NCBI GenBank assembly: GCA_039602395.1
Contig: JBCNJP010000013.1
Span: forward strand, 22,519,254 to 22,583,253
From: Deinandra increscens subsp. villosa
Taxonomy: Eukaryota; Streptophyta; Magnoliopsida; Asterales; Asteraceae
DNA length: 64,000 nucleotides
Direction of reading: 5' to 3'
Part shown: in pieces, positions 23,849-36,146 of the stretch
Numbering within the stretch: position 1 is the stretch's first letter
How the letters are laid out: each line of letters opens with the position of its first letter
The notes under the pieces: generated by a model
Told to the model about the DNA's origin: nothing
Seen by the model: only the letters and a program-made list of their open reading frames with translations
Database searches by the model: none
Position numbers and translations under genes: made by a program

Positions 23849-23948
23849 TCACATGTCTGGGCATAGTGCTGCTTATGTGTCAATTATCAGAAGCTTCTTC
23901 AGGGTCAAGATAGTGTTGGTATTCGTGGGATTAAGAATGATGATCAGG
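23849..23948 (+). pseudogene. Candidate captured exon in Helitron 2
   Basis: A GTTTTAG acceptor, about 100 bases open in one frame (GHMSGHSAAYVSIIR and onward), and a GATCAG/GTATCT donor. The parent gene is not recognised. It may belong to a different captured gene from the enoyl-ACP reductase fragment. Confidence 0.3.
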
Positions 23949-25291
23949 TATCTAAATTCTAAAGTCGGTGTTTGTTTATGACAGGACCAAAATCAGTGTT
24001 TGTTTATGACAGGACCAAAATATTATGGCTATTTAAAGTTGGTGTTTGTTTATGACAGCAACAAAATATTATGACTATCTTCAGTGCACCAAGAAACAAT
24101 CTCATTTTTTCTTTCTTTCTACTTTTATGTTTTGTTAGGTATGTTGATCATAGGTCCCTTTGCTCAAGCTATGTGATTGCAGAAATGGTTGATACAGGTC
24201 AAATGGGTCAAGCTATGTGATTGCAGAAATGGTTGATATCAATAAGAGTAGGTTGCTCCATGGATTGCTATGTGTTGGTTCCATTCAAGGATTAAAAGAA
24301 CGGAACCAAGGCATAAGCCCGAGGATTGATTTTATATATTCACAATAGTTTGATTTGTTTTTGTTTATAGATTTCTGCACTATGGTTTATGATTGCAATT
24401 AACTTGGCTTGACTATATACATTCACAATAGTTTGATTTGGTGGTTTAAATGTTTCTGCAAGTAACATGAAGAAAAAACTCATGGAACTCATACAGGTTG
24501 CTTGTATATTGACAATGGAAATTTGGGTTGAAACATGGGCAGAGGCTGAATCCAACATCTAATTAGGGAGTGGTGAAACTGGTCTGTGGTCACTGCAAGG
24601 TTAGTTTTCTTACTGATAATAAAGATTCTAAAAATGCTTTAAACTGGTCTCGCTGTTTCCAATTGATTTGGTTTACTGTATATTTGTTCTGCTTTATTTT
24701 ATGAGATGTTTAAGGTGTGTTTGTTGGTCATGTTTAGGAGCTCTTGAGAATGGATCTGTAAGCATAACAAATTTTTAAAACACATTTTTGATATTTAAAG
24801 TCAACTAAAACTCATGTTACATGAGTAGTGTTATTAGATAGATTGTTATTTTCAACACTATATTGGTATGCATATATTGGTATGCATTTGTATATTTTTT
24901 TCAATCAAAATATGCTCGTCTGACATCGGTTTTGGTGTAGGATGGAAATGTTGAAGCTTTAAATTGTTATAATGCTCATGGTGTTTATATGTCTCTAAAC
25001 TATTAAATATACACTACAAATTTTTTTGTGAAGCAGTTGCAACGGAATCTGTCAACAAGTTGCAACTAATCTATTGTGTTGTGGAATCTTGAACAATATA
25101 ATTTTTGGTGTGGCTGGGAAAACATGAGGCGTTGCACTGACCCAACATGTAAAAGTAAAAAGTATGATGCTCAATTTGAAGTATTGCCTAAAATTTAAAT
25201 ACCTAAAATAGAAATTAGACGATATGACCACCTTTCTATACAATCTGTCATTTTATATTGAATTTTATCTTGAGGAAGTTGGTGTGGTTTA

Positions 25292-25336
25292 TAGGAGATG
25301 GCAGCTCTGAAGCAGGATCTATGATTTATACTCGGG
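25292..25336 (+). pseudogene. Possible captured mini-exon in Helitron 2
   Basis: A TTATAG acceptor, an open frame (GDGSSEAGSMIYTRG) and a GGTAAG donor. Too short to assign. Confidence 0.25.
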
Positions 25337-25855
25337 GTAAGTTTTTTTTTCTTTTAATATTTATTGTATCTATCTTGAGAACAACTTGGTCCTTTTTACA
25401 GTAATGAGCAGTTTTGAGTGGTTGAGAACCTAGGGATTTGGAATTGGATATTTACTTTGAAGGCCATTAACGGTATGTTGCTTGCTGAGATTCCCAAATG
25501 TCTTAGAAACAATATAATTTGTAATATTCATCAGCAGCAGGGGAAAAGTTGTGAATTTTTTACTAACATCACGTCATTTCTATTGCCAGGGGAGTTCCTT
25601 TCATTAGAGTTGCTGAATGAGATATGTTTCCTATATTCAGTTGTAAATTTTTACTGGAATTAAGATATCAACTTCTATTTAGTTCAGGTAAGGAACTCAT
25701 AGGAGAAATTAAGATATCAACTTCTATTTAGTTCAGGTAAGGAACTCATAGGTGCATACTTATCGTTATTAAGGAACTCATACTCTCATAGATGCATACT
25801 TGGAACATTTAAAGAATGAATCTCATATATCACATACCATTATGCTAATGTGCAG

Positions 25856-26028
25856 GTGAAAGCAAACAAGCCTTATGCTGGGTCCTCAAAGTGGACTGCT
25901 AAGTTTATCAAAGTTGAAACACTTATGAAAGGCCAAATATTTATTATTTTTTAGGAAGTAGCAGATTCTGTGAGTGAGGATTTTGGAAGCATTGACATTC
26001 TTGTGCATTCATTAACCAATGACCTGAG
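25856..26028 (+). pseudogene. Captured fragment of enoyl-ACP reductase (NADH), two exons
   Basis: Exon a (about 25856-25906, after acceptor TGTGCAG) reads VKANKPYAGSSKWTAK. Exon b (about 25955-26028, acceptor TTTTTTAG, donor GAG/GTATGC) reads EVADSVSEDFGSIDILVHSL. Together they match the plant plastid FabI/MOD1 region upstream of the catalytic part, where these two segments are adjacent. The intact enzyme does the last reduction of each fatty-acid elongation cycle. Here only about 40 codons remain, without the active-site Tyr/Lys, so it is a non-functional Helitron-captured fragment. A faint similarity to the next exon may exist near 26404-26450 (SLFFFHLPQNAGG). The assignment rests on recall of the family motif. 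Confidence 0.75.
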
Positions 26029-27302
26029 GTATGCTTTGGAATTTGTTTTCCTTGTTAATAATGATAGTTATGAGATAAATCTGGTTCAGTGTTTTTATGC
26101 TTGCCCCATAGATCCAAAGAAAAATTCCTTTTTGATCTCTAAATCTCAAATCAGGCTACAGCTGCCCGTTGTTATAGCAATTTCTTGAAATTGGTAATTT
26201 TTATGTAACAATTAGTGATTATGTTGTAACTATTTTGGTTATTTAGTTTCTGTCTAAAGTGACTTTTTTGAAGTTTTGGATCTCATGGTAGCAAGTTTAC
26301 CAAGTATTTTAAACAAGAACATCATTCACGGTTTTGATAAGCTGAATTTTATTTCTCTGTTTCCTTCCACGTTTCATTTATGTATAAACCAAATTAATTA
26401 CAGGAGTAGCCTCTTTTTTTTTCACTTACCACAGAATGCAGGGGGTAATGATTTTTTGTGTCATCTTATCCCTATAAGTTCATGCCTACTATGATTCAGA
26501 TATATAGTCATAACTTTGAATTGAATCCACGATGGACCATTAAGACAGGAAAAAAAATCATCTGTAGGAATCACCTACTGTTGTATCAAAGAAAAAGAAT
26601 CATCTGTTAGTTACTCTAATACTCAAATGCATCTAAATATTTCATATTGCAGTGACTTAGATAGACTATACTGATGCTACAAATGAGAAAGTTAAAGAGT
26701 CATAAAATACAATATATCACGAGATAATTGAAAAACTAACATAAAACAAGTATCGTGTTGTTGATCGTCGCCCCGGATGCGCGAATAGAAGACAAATAAC
26801 ATGATATAAATTGTCGCCCACATGTATCTCATTATGAATTCTTAACCGGGACTCGCTTGTATCTCATTATGAATTCTTAACCGGCCACATCGTGCTAAAG
26901 GAAACGATAGTGTGCTGGAAATTCTCGCTATAAATTGGGTAGATAAGTTATTTGCTTGAGTTCTACAAGGGTAGATAAGTTAAATCGATGATACAAATGA
27001 GAAAGCTAACAGACATACAACGGAAAATATATCACGAGAATATTGATAAACTAACAAAAAGAAAGTACCGCGTTGGTTAAAGCCGTCAACGAATTAGTGG
27101 ACTTCTATCTTACAACTCATTTGGTTTTAAATTACTATGTTTGTGACTAATATATATTTTAATTCGAGTGTTTGTTGTTATTTGTTTGAGTTCTAAAAAA
27201 ATGAATACCTTGATAGAAATTGTCGTGCCGCCATAACAAGCGAATAGAAGACGAATAACACGCTATACACTCTTGCCGCCGCAACGCGCGGGCACACGAC
27301 TA

Positions 27303-27303
<1 letters not shown>

Positions 27304-27338
<35 letters not shown>

Positions 27339-27340
27339 AA
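27304..27340. repeat. (TA)n microsatellite at the Helitron 2 target
   Basis: A TA run follows CTAG, as after Helitron 1. Both Helitrons chose AT-repeat targets. Confidence 0.9.
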
Positions 27341-27498
27341 ATAATCTTTTGACGTGAAAACTGACAAGTGTGATGGGTAATGATTCGTGTGAGCCGTACT
27401 GTACAAGTCTTGAAGCGCAGAAATGGTTGAGTGTCGGAAAGGCTCTGTAGTCTATTAACTTAACTTGACAAGATTGCAGTTAATAGACTCGGGGGACT

Positions 27499-27876
27499 TG
27501 ATGATACTATATAGTTATCGGATGTGATACACATTCGGCACCATCATAATCAAGTCCCATCCTAGTTGGATATTGTAGGTTCTTTACTACATGTAGACAT
27601 GCGCACTTGTTGTGGGCATGGGAAAGCTAATAGAAGAGCAAGAACTGGATGTGCACAAGTGGACCCATGTGCGTCTGAACTTCTATAAATAGGCCGATAG
27701 TTAGCTAAGTTAGGGATGCTATCATTTTACACCTTAACTATGTGTAATCAGATGTGTATTTATCAATAAAGCTCTCTTTTTCCCTACACTTCTCATTTCA
27801 ATCTTTGATTCCAATTATACTTCATTCGTAATCATTTTCCTATTCTTCGAGCGGGAATTTTTGTTCCTTCAACAAA
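27499..27876 (+). repeat. LTR-like sequence with TATA box and poly(A) signal
   Basis: It follows a purine tract (CTCGGGGGACT) and starts TGATGATACT. It has TATAAATA at 27684-27691 and AATAAA at 27765-27770, and ends before sequence encoding a gypsy-type transposon protein. A related arrangement lies in reverse at 31085-31419. I found no matching direct copy, so a solo LTR or the promoter of the following gene are both possible. Confidence 0.45.
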
Positions 27877-29310
27877 CATATCCAAGATATAACATTCTCT
27901 CAAGTTTAAATCTATCGTTGCCTGAACCAGGGAAGCGTATCTTCCCTTTTGCTGATGGAAAAATCGGTATTTACACCGAAATTCTGAGGTGTGGAAATTA
28001 TCGCATTCCATTTACGATGTTTTTAATTAGGGATTTAATGTTCTTCGAGGTACACATTTCTCAGATGCATCCTCATAAGGTAAGAATCCCCTTTCCTAAT
28101 TATTTCATACTTTCTTCTATAAAACATAATCTGTTTTCTTTTTTCTGTTTTTGAAGAAATGGATTTCCTTGAGGCTTTATCTTTGAAAAGCTTTAAATAG
28201 GTAGAATGCAGTGCAAAAACCATGAGTGATGACACCAAGTCTTTCCTGGAACAAACTACATCTTTCGACTATGCGATTAGACCCACTGAGGATCCCAAGG
28301 ATCAAGGGAAAAATGCTGACCCACTTGTTATTAGAAATGTTGTTCAAACAGAAACTGTAAGTTCTATTGACCAAGCATAAACTTTGGTGGATTCCTCCGA
28401 GAAGGTGATAGTTCTGACACTCCCTCCTGACTCCTTGACTGATGTTGAAAAACAACCAGATTCTTCCTCAACTACAAGTGTAGAAGCTTTAGCTATTGTG
28501 AATAAGGAAGTCATTCCCATCACCAAAGAAACAAGGGCAAAAGACCTCCCAAAACTTCACAAGTAAAGCCTACAATCCATTCGATGTGGAAGTCTTATTT
28601 CGATGTCCATTGAAGTATGACGAAATAGCAGCTTCAATCCTCTTGTTGCCAAGAAGCTAGTCTTATTTCGTCATACTTCAATGGACATCGCAAGTGCACA
28701 AGAAACTCCTTATGACAGATTTGTTGATTAGCTAATGGTCACTTATGCCAAAATTCAGACTTTATTTGTTGATCTATATGGAAGGTAGATAATTTTTGAA
28801 GCAAAAGTAGAGGAGTTACAAAAGTTGAATGCTATCCAAAAGATGGAGGTTCTTCACGAGAGGATGAGGTGAAAATATTGAAATTGGAGAGTGAGATTGA
28901 ATCTCTCAAGCTGAAGAATAGGAAATCAGTTGCTTTCAAAGGAGAAGCTGAGTGTAACTTAAAGCAATCCCAGGCTAATGAAATGTTCCTGAAATCACAA
29001 GCAAATGCTTGAGGATCAAATTACCAAGCTCACGGATGACCAAAAGGCCTTAGAAGTATCCTTGAAAAATGCATTGTCTAAGGTAAAATTTGTCAAGAAT
29101 AGGAGCAAGTGGTTGCTAGCGGAAGGGGCTGATATGCTCGTTAAACGTCTGAAAGCTGACGTCATCCCAATAGCTTTGGAGGTGAACTCAGCAGCTAATG
29201 CTTATGGTTTCAATGAGGGAATTCACTATGGTCTCTACCTCACATCCAAGGGAATTACCGAACTTCCGCCACTCCCTAATTTGACCTGCTGCAAAGGACA
29301 AACTTGTTGA
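27861..29310 (+). pseudogene. Decayed gypsy-type transposon protein gene (PF04195-like)
   Basis: The first part (27861-28077) encodes a segment with GKIGIYTEIL, NYRIPFTMFLIRDLMFFEV and HISQMHP, which resembles the conserved core of the plant family annotated as putative gypsy-type transposon. A donor (AAG/GTAAGA) follows. Further pieces with stops and frame changes follow at 28220-28565 (acidic, Ser/Thr-rich) and 28830-29310 (coiled coil, then a WLLAEGADMLVKRLKAD segment typical of the C-terminal part). The order matches the family, but at least two stops and frame shifts break it. Confidence 0.55.
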
Positions 29311-30173
29311 ATCCCTTGACATATTGAAAGAAACAACCTTTAACTTCATCAATCAACTGGCCAAGTTAGATGTGGCAGATCTGGAGATCGTCAAAGAAAT
29401 CCTGAATTCTACGCAGACTTCCACATCTTTCCCTAGTAAGTGAATTTATGAAGCTTTATCAACTGTCAATTTCTCAAAGTCCACTTATGCAGTGGCATTT
29501 TAAACAATTAACTCTTTGAACAATTTCCTGTTGCTCTCATCATCTTGGATTTTGCTTGTGCTGCGAATATCCAAAACTTTAACTGCTTGCTTTTGATAAG
29601 AAGTGTAAACCTCTTTACATTATGCTTTATATTACTTCCAATATTTGTGCCATTCTTGTGACATGATTATTGATAATGTTCCACTATATCCATGTTTGTT
29701 ATGATCCATTACCCTTGCATTTGTAATAATCTACTACATTTGCAATTACAACATGCAAATACATTCGTTTGACAAGTAAAGTTGCCTTTACTCATATGCT
29801 TACATGGATATGATTACTTATTTTTAACAAAATCTAAGTTCTTCTTCACAAGCTTTATGATAACTTTTTGCAAAGTAATTACAAGCTTTCAAGAAAGGAT
29901 CCACGTGTGTTTTCTCTTCACAAGATGTGTCCAACTTACGAAGTTCCTAACATCATTGAAACAATTTTTTAAAACACTTGCATCACTTTAACAATCCATC
30001 AATTCACACACTTGTGGAATTGATCATCTGCACTTGCGCAAAGACCGACTTTATTGTTTCCAAATTACAAAACCCACAAGCTTACATCATAAACAATGTT
30101 ATTTCGGGTTTTCGAATCCGACCCTCGTTCTTGCTCATGATCGGGATTCTTGAAGTGAAAATTGATCCTTACA
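29311..30173 (+). other. Non-coding stretch, probably ending in the 5' LTR of copia-like element F
   Basis: No gene is seen. The last bases (CCTTACA, 30173) sit two bases before a PBS, so an LTR should end here. I could not find its start or a second copy. Confidence 0.4.
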
Positions 30174-30175
30174 AA

Positions 30176-30187
30176 TGGTATCAGAGC
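30176..30187 (+). promoter_or_regulatory. Primer binding site of element F
   Basis: TGGTATCAGAGC, a tRNA-Met-type PBS, follows LTR-end-like sequence. Confidence 0.7.
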
Positions 30188-31084
30188 GAGGTAACTGATC
30201 AGATTTCATCTCACGATGAATCTGGTCACTTGAATCTGGATTTTGAGCTTGAATTGAGTGAAGATGAGAAAACCCACTTTGGAGACTTTTTCTTATTTTT
30301 TCTTCATCCTGGATGAATTCTGATGATATGGATGATTGATTCGTGTTATGAAGTTCATCTGGATGTTATTTCATCTTTTACATGTTCAAATCTGGTGAGA
30401 AAAAGGAAGATCCGAGCTGTTTTTCGTAACTGGGGTATTTTTCCCATTTTTTGGGTTTTTGAAGATTTTGAGCTTTGATTCTTGGTTTTCTGGGTTTTTC
30501 TTCATGGATTTTGATGAAACGAGGTATGATTCTTAGTGGAAATCGCGTTCCGGATCCATTGGAAGCATCCGTTTTGTCTAAATCTTAACAGTTTGGGCAG
30601 ATCTGGAAAAACACACACTAGTGCGTGTTTCATGGTGTTCTTCGTGTTCTTGAGGATTTCCAGAATTTTGGGACTGATTTGATCCGATTTGCTGCTGTTT
30701 ATGTGTTATTGGTGGCCACAACAATGTCGTGAATGGTTTATTATCACATCTCGTGCATCATATCGAGATTTCCGATCGTTCTGGGCAGATTCTATGTTCA
30801 CCAAGTAAGTTTCTTATGTTCATCAGTTTTCCAGATTTGTTCATCAGTTTTTGAAGATTTGAAGATTGCCCTAGCGAACTTGTTTCAGTTCTTAGCGAAC
30901 TTGTTCTCTCCTTAGCGAACTTCATCAGTTTTTAGCGGACTTGAACTTTTTCTTAGTGGACTTGGTTAAGTCTTAGCGGACTTGAGTCCTTAGCGGACTT
31001 CAGGAGTATCCTAGCGAACTTCACAGCCCTCTAGCGAACTTGAATTCGTCTTAGCGGACTTGAACGAGGTTAGCGGATGATGAA
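30188..31084 (+). mobile_element. Leader of element F with a TTAGCGGACTTG array
   Basis: The sequence after the PBS has no long ORF. From 30868 to 31080 it holds about twelve copies of (C)TTAGCG(G/A)ACTTG spaced 12-25 bases. The element breaks off at about 31085, where reverse-oriented LTR-like sequence begins, so F is truncated. Confidence 0.55.
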
Positions 31085-31427
31085 CCACAAAACCCCACCG
31101 TTAGTAGATTTGGTTTTAAGATCCAAAATGGAATTGAGATAACGAATAGAAAAGTATTGGAATGAACGGAATTTTATTGATTTAAGAATACACACAGTTA
31201 AGGTGAAATCCTAGATCTGAAAAATCCCTATTACAAGCTATGAAATGGTCTATTTATACTACTCTCTGAAATCGCATCTTCACAAGTCAGAGAGATGCAC
31301 TTGCGTCTTGAACATTCGCAACTGTATCACTCTGTGCCTTGCCTCCATATGCGATGTTAATCCTTTGGAAGTGTCACCTCCGAGACACTTGCATGTCCAA
31401 TCTTGACCTATCCTCATCAAGTCCCCC
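31085..31427 (-). repeat. Reverse-oriented LTR-like sequence
   Basis: Read on the minus strand it starts after GGACTTGGGGGACT with TGATGAGG. It contains TATAAATA (31251-31258) and AATAAA (about 31173-31178). It parallels 27499-27876 in layout and start motif. Element D inserted about 20 bp beyond its start. Confidence 0.45.
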
Positions 31428-31442
31428 AAGTCCATTAATTAT

Positions 31443-34079
31443 TGTGACATCTGAGAATTCCAAGGTTAACTTCCGTTAGACAACTTCCGTTAATTACGTT
31501 ATAAGTATTAACTTAGTAACTAATGCTTAACTAGGCCGAATACGTCCACGACCTTTGGTTGATCACCGAACCCATCCATATGTGTTATGTGTTTATTTAT
31601 TTATGGTAATTATGTGCAACATGATTTAAACGCATGATTATTATTAAAAGCATGACTATTTGTTTAATTGCTTAATTGTGTATTCACGTATTTATTATTA
31701 TTAGCATGACAAATTATTTAATTGTGTATTTATGTGATTAATCGAATAATTAGAATGTATGCATTTATTTTAATCATGGGCTAATGATGGACTAATCATT
31801 GGGGCCCAAATCCCAATGATAAGCCCAAAGGAGGCTTTAGTATTTAAGGGAAATAAAACCCTAATATCCATTTAATCCTTACATCACATAAAACACACAC
31901 ACACACACTCCCATTCTCTCTCTCTCGTTGGATCATTGCTGATCAGCCAAGACCAGCTGTGAATCACCGTGATCTCAGCCTTGAAGATCATCCATCGAGC
32001 CCGGAAATCAAACCGTGAGTCCCCAAAACCATTTTTCTTGCATTTCTATGTGTTTTCTTAAAAAAGCATGACCAAATCTTCATGGAATCGTTTGATCTTC
32101 TAATATGATGCTTAGGAATGCTAGATCTAACATAAAGACTGCAACTTTACGTGTAAAATCATGCCATAATGAAGATCCATGCTAGTTACGTCATTTTATG
32201 CTTAAAAGTGTTCTTGGAGATTTGATGGTGAAAATCCATGTTTAAGGTGTTAAATTTGCTTGTTTAATGTTGTTAAATGTTTATGCATGCTAGATACTGA
32301 ATTACATGAAGTATGGAAGCCATCAGAATGATTTTTTGTCAAATTTACGAGTTTTCTGCGACCAGCGAAACTGACAGATTCGTTAGGCGAAACTGTAGTT
32401 TCGCAAACTGTTTTAATCTCCTTCCAGCGACACTATACAGCGAAACTATAGTGTCTCCTGTGAAACTAAGTGTATTGCTCAAACGAAACTACCGAGCGAA
32501 ACAACCATAGACTCCTGAACGAAAGTTCAAATCAGTTTCGAGCGAAACTAGATAGCGAAACTATGCCATCAGTTTCGAGCGAAACTATCTAGCGAAACTG
32601 TGCCTTATATGAACGAAAGTTCAAACCAGTTTCGGGCGAATCTAGCCAGCGAAACTGTGTCATCGGGCATTCCCTAGCGAAAGTGCTGCCCGTGCATATA
32701 GCGAAACTGTGTAGCGAAACTGTGCCAGACCTAAACCCAAACTTGTGCAACTTATTTGAATGTTATGCCATGACTTACATGTTTATGCAATAATGAAACA
32801 TGCTTTGATTTCTGAGTAATGTGAACCCTCGTTTATGATCAACCATCGGTGTCGTGTGTCGGTATGTCGAGTCGTAGTTCCAACGTGCTATGTTATGGGA
32901 CATAGTGACGTAGTTAAAAGTTTAGACACAACCTAACACCTAAGACATTAATGTGATTATTAGGTCTTCGTTAGCAAACATAATTGGATTATTTGAAGCA
33001 TAAGCAAAGCAACCTAAGGTGAGTTTCACTAGCCCTTTAATTGTGAGCCCGTTTGGGTCACAACGAATTTACTTAACGGAAAACAACGCTGACATCTTGA
33101 GATATTGCCAAATGGAATATATGTTATGGAAGTTGGAGTGTTCTATGGAAAGCACTTGCAACTGTCCATCCTTGGGGTTTCAAATGAAATCCGGAACAAT
33201 CATTTTGACACTTAAACTTTTTTTTAGGATTTCAAATGAAATCCAGAATAAACGGTTTTAATATGACTAGTGTAGGTTAAAGTCTAAACCAAATGATATC
33301 ACATGATTTCTAAGGATGCCTTAAAACTTAAAAGTCCTCAACAATTTAGTACCATTAATTTGCAAAGCGAGGGGATGTTGGGTAGATCTACTGAGGGTTT
33401 GACAAACCCTGCTCCGCGGTGCACAAATGTGTAGCCAACCGGTTAGAGGCCGAACGGAGTTCAATATCAGCCTATGTTAGTTGTGGTTCCCATGAGGAAC
33501 ACAACTGGAGGCACAAACCATCGGCAAATGCCGAACTCTGTTACGTCAGCTTTGGTACGAACTTCCTTAGTGCATGGAAACCGGATTAGCTACCCGCGAT
33601 ATCGGTTGACCGCTTTAATCTTTACTTAACTAGTACATATTCGATAATTCAGCACTTAGCATTGTTTTGCAAAACTACTACTTATTTATATGTTGGTACA
33701 TACGCTTATGAGACCGGGCCGTTGCATGACATGCCCGCTGTAAACTCACCAACCGTTAGGTTGACACTTGTGTGGTTTTCACTTTTGCAGATCGCTGAGG
33801 AGTATCCACCGGAGGTTGGCATGGCACCCGAAGTTTCTTATTTCTTTTGAACTTAAATTTGGGAATTGAACGACAAATTATGTTTTGTAATTAAAGCACG
33901 TGGTTAGTGCTAAGGCACTCATGTTTTCTTTCCACTGCAAAACTCTTAAACTGTTTTGTGATGAATGTTTGGACTTTACTCTGATTCGTTTAGTATTTGT
34001 AACTAATGGTTGTGGTCCTGGTTTGCTCGCACCCCTTAACGGTATAAATTCCGTTAGTGGTTAATTTGGGGGTGTGACG
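31443..34079 (+). repeat. 5' LTR of element D
   Basis: It runs TGTGACATCTGAG to TGTGACG; the last base is G where the 3' LTR has A. It contains an AGCGAAACT / AGTTTCG motif array at 32350-32740 and a purine-poor CA/CT microsatellite near 31892-31926. No gene; short open frames recur in both LTRs by identity only. Confidence 0.93.
32350..32740. repeat. AGCGAAACT / AGTTTCG motif array in the D LTR
   Basis: More than a dozen CGAAACT heptamers occur, several paired with the reverse complement AGTTTCG a few bases away, which makes short palindromes such as AGTTTCGAGCGAAACT. The array is repeated in the 3' LTR at 61605-61965. Confidence 0.8.
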
Positions 34080-34082
34080 GAT

Positions 34083-34098
34083 TGGTATCAGAGCCATA
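34083..34098 (+). promoter_or_regulatory. Primer binding site of element D
   Basis: TGGTATCAGAGCCATAAG follows the 5' LTR by three bases. tRNA-Met type. Confidence 0.93.
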
Positions 34099-34625
34099 AG
34101 TTGTAGAGAACTGGAATCATTTTTGAAAAACGATTTGGAAACTGCAACTTGAAACCTTAGTTACAAACGAACAAACAAACTCCCAAAACAAAATTTTTAC
34201 GTGCCAACCTGGGATACTCACTCTGCTGTGTAAGTAAATACTTCATATGTATAAATATATATATAAATATATATATAGACCGTGTCTAAGTAGTCTAACG
34301 GAAAACCTTAGAAAAATTGCACACACGAATACGAAATACGAACGCTAATACGCACACTATTTCGGGGGAAAGCGACAACGAAACGGTGCTACACGTTATG
34401 TCCTAATTTCTACTACGATGACTACGCCGACGGTGACTTTTGTGGGAAAGATGACTTTCGACGATAGTACTTACAACTTACGACGTTCTCCGACGACGCC
34501 TCAATTTTGCACGAAAATTTTTCTGGACTAATAGTGGGATAACGGGAAATTGTTAATATACATATTATGGGATATGTATAGAATATAACTGTGATTGAAC
34601 ACTAGCTACTTTAACCGTCCAGAAA
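34099..34625 (+). other. 5' leader of element D
   Basis: Non-coding leader between the PBS and the gag start codon. It contains a TA-rich stretch at 34255-34280. Nothing else seen. Confidence 0.6.
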
Positions 34626-36146
34626 ATGCCTGGAAGAGGACATGGAAGGAACAACATTAACCTGACACCTGCACAACTGCAAGCTATGATAAACGAACAC
34701 GTGCAAGCCGCAGTGGCAGCCGCCCAAGCTGCATTCGCCGCGCAGGGAAACCTCCATCACTGCACGTTTAAGTCCTTCATGGACTGCAAGCCGATGACGT
34801 TTTCGGGCGAGGAAGGAGCGGTAGGACTCCTCAGGTGGATCGAGAAGTCTGAGAAGGTCTTCTCTATGTGCAACTGCCCTGCTGTGAACAAAGTAAAATA
34901 TGCGACTGGTACCTTCGAGGGAGCTGCTCTCTCCTGGTGGAATGCCGAGATCCAGATGATTGGGTTAGATGCGGCTAATGACATGGATAGGGAAGCGTTT
35001 AAAGAACTGACTATGGAGGAGTATTGCCCTCGGGATCAAGTCAATAAGCTGGAAGGAGAGTTTTTGAACTCCAAGATGTCAGGGTCGGAAATCGAGGAAT
35101 ACACTGCGCGTTACCACGAGTACGCGGTACTATGCCCCACAATGGTTGATGCTGAATTTAAACGCGTTGAGCGTTATCTGGAGGGTCTCGCACCCCAAAT
35201 CAAGAGCTTGGGGACAGCTAGCAACCCAACAACCGTGCAGCAAGCTATCCGTTTGGCTCATAAGTTGACCGATCAGGAAATCGAGAGGGGTACTCTACCC
35301 GCAAAGACCACTGTGAAGACTGCCTTAAGTGGCAAGCGTAAGACTGAAGAAGAAGCTCCAGCAACAACTGTGAACAACCAAACTGTTGGAAATCAATCTG
35401 GGAGATCCTCTAACTCCCAATATCAGAACAAGCAACCTGACAACACAAGGCCCAATTTCAGCAATGGCAGCAACAGTGGAAGTAACAACCGCCAAGGTGG
35501 GAATGGAAACTACAAGGGTAAAGCTTTGTTTTGTAACAAGTGCAGGAAACACCACAATGGTATGTGTAGCAAAGGTCTGGAGTGTGGAAGATGTGGGAAA
35601 CCAGGGCATGAGGCCAACAACTGCTGGACCAACTTACAAAGGTTAAACAACAACGGTCAGAATCAAGGAGGAAATAACAACAACAGGGGAAACGGAAACA
35701 ACCGCAACGGGCAAGGAAACAATCAGAACAACAACAATGGTGGAGCCCGTGGCTGTTTTAAATGTGGTGCGCAAGGCCATATGAGGAAAGATTGCCCGCA
35801 ATTGCGCAGACAAGGGAATGGTAACAATGGTAACGGTGGGAATGGTAATGGTGGAAACGGTAATGGTGGGAATGGTAGAGGTCGTGCTTTCGTTATGGGT
35901 CAAGGAGAAGCTCGCAACGACGCCAACGTGATTAACGGTAAATTTATGCTAAATGGTTACTTTGCTACTGTATTGTTTGATTCTGGTGCTGAAAGAAGTT
36001 TTATTTCCACTAAGTTTGCTAGGCTAATTGATGCTAAACCGATTGACTTAAATGCTAAATATATGGTAGAGTTAGCGAATGGTAAACTTCATGATACAAC
36101 TCAGATAGTTAAAGACTGTAAGTTAGAACTAGCTGGCCATACGTTA
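34626..36146 (+). pseudogene. gag-pro: Gag and protease part of the D polyprotein (interrupted by CACTA)
   Basis: It begins MPGRGHGRNN. Residues about 45-230 form the gypsy Gag domain (GAALSWWNAE, EFLNSKM). Zinc knuckles follow: a partial one (CNKCRKHHNGMC) and two CCHC boxes, CGRCGKPGHEANNC (about 319-332) and CFKCGAQGHMRKDC (about 376-389). An Asn/Gly-rich linker leads to the protease with DSGA (about 452-455; many relatives have DTGA), flanked by FATVLF and ERSFIS. Gag packages the RNA and protease cuts the polyprotein. The frame runs into the CACTA end and stops at 36335 in foreign sequence. The downstream half resumes in phase at 57394, so E's insertion, not frame damage, breaks the gene here. 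Confidence 0.93.

Larger units (their letters stand above)
22466..27303 (+). mobile_element. Helitron 2 (non-autonomous; 5' end in gap)
   Basis: The first bases after the gap (CCTTAAGACGC, then AC-rich sequence with ATGTACAAC) match the start of Helitron 1 at 8318-8350. The end carries the same hairpin (27279-27291, CCGC-AACGC-GCGG) and finishes CTAG before T at 27304, in a (TA)n tract. No Rep/helicase is visible. Partial copies of the 3' terminal domain repeat at 26740-26825 and 27040-27300. Intron-like sequence with several consensus splice sites fills the middle, including a fragment of enoyl-ACP reductase. Confidence 0.82.

Noticed and set aside
32313..33850. Small open frames in the LTRs of D (repeated at 61555-63113)
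   Set aside because: They recur by LTR identity, differ by frame changes, and match no protein.
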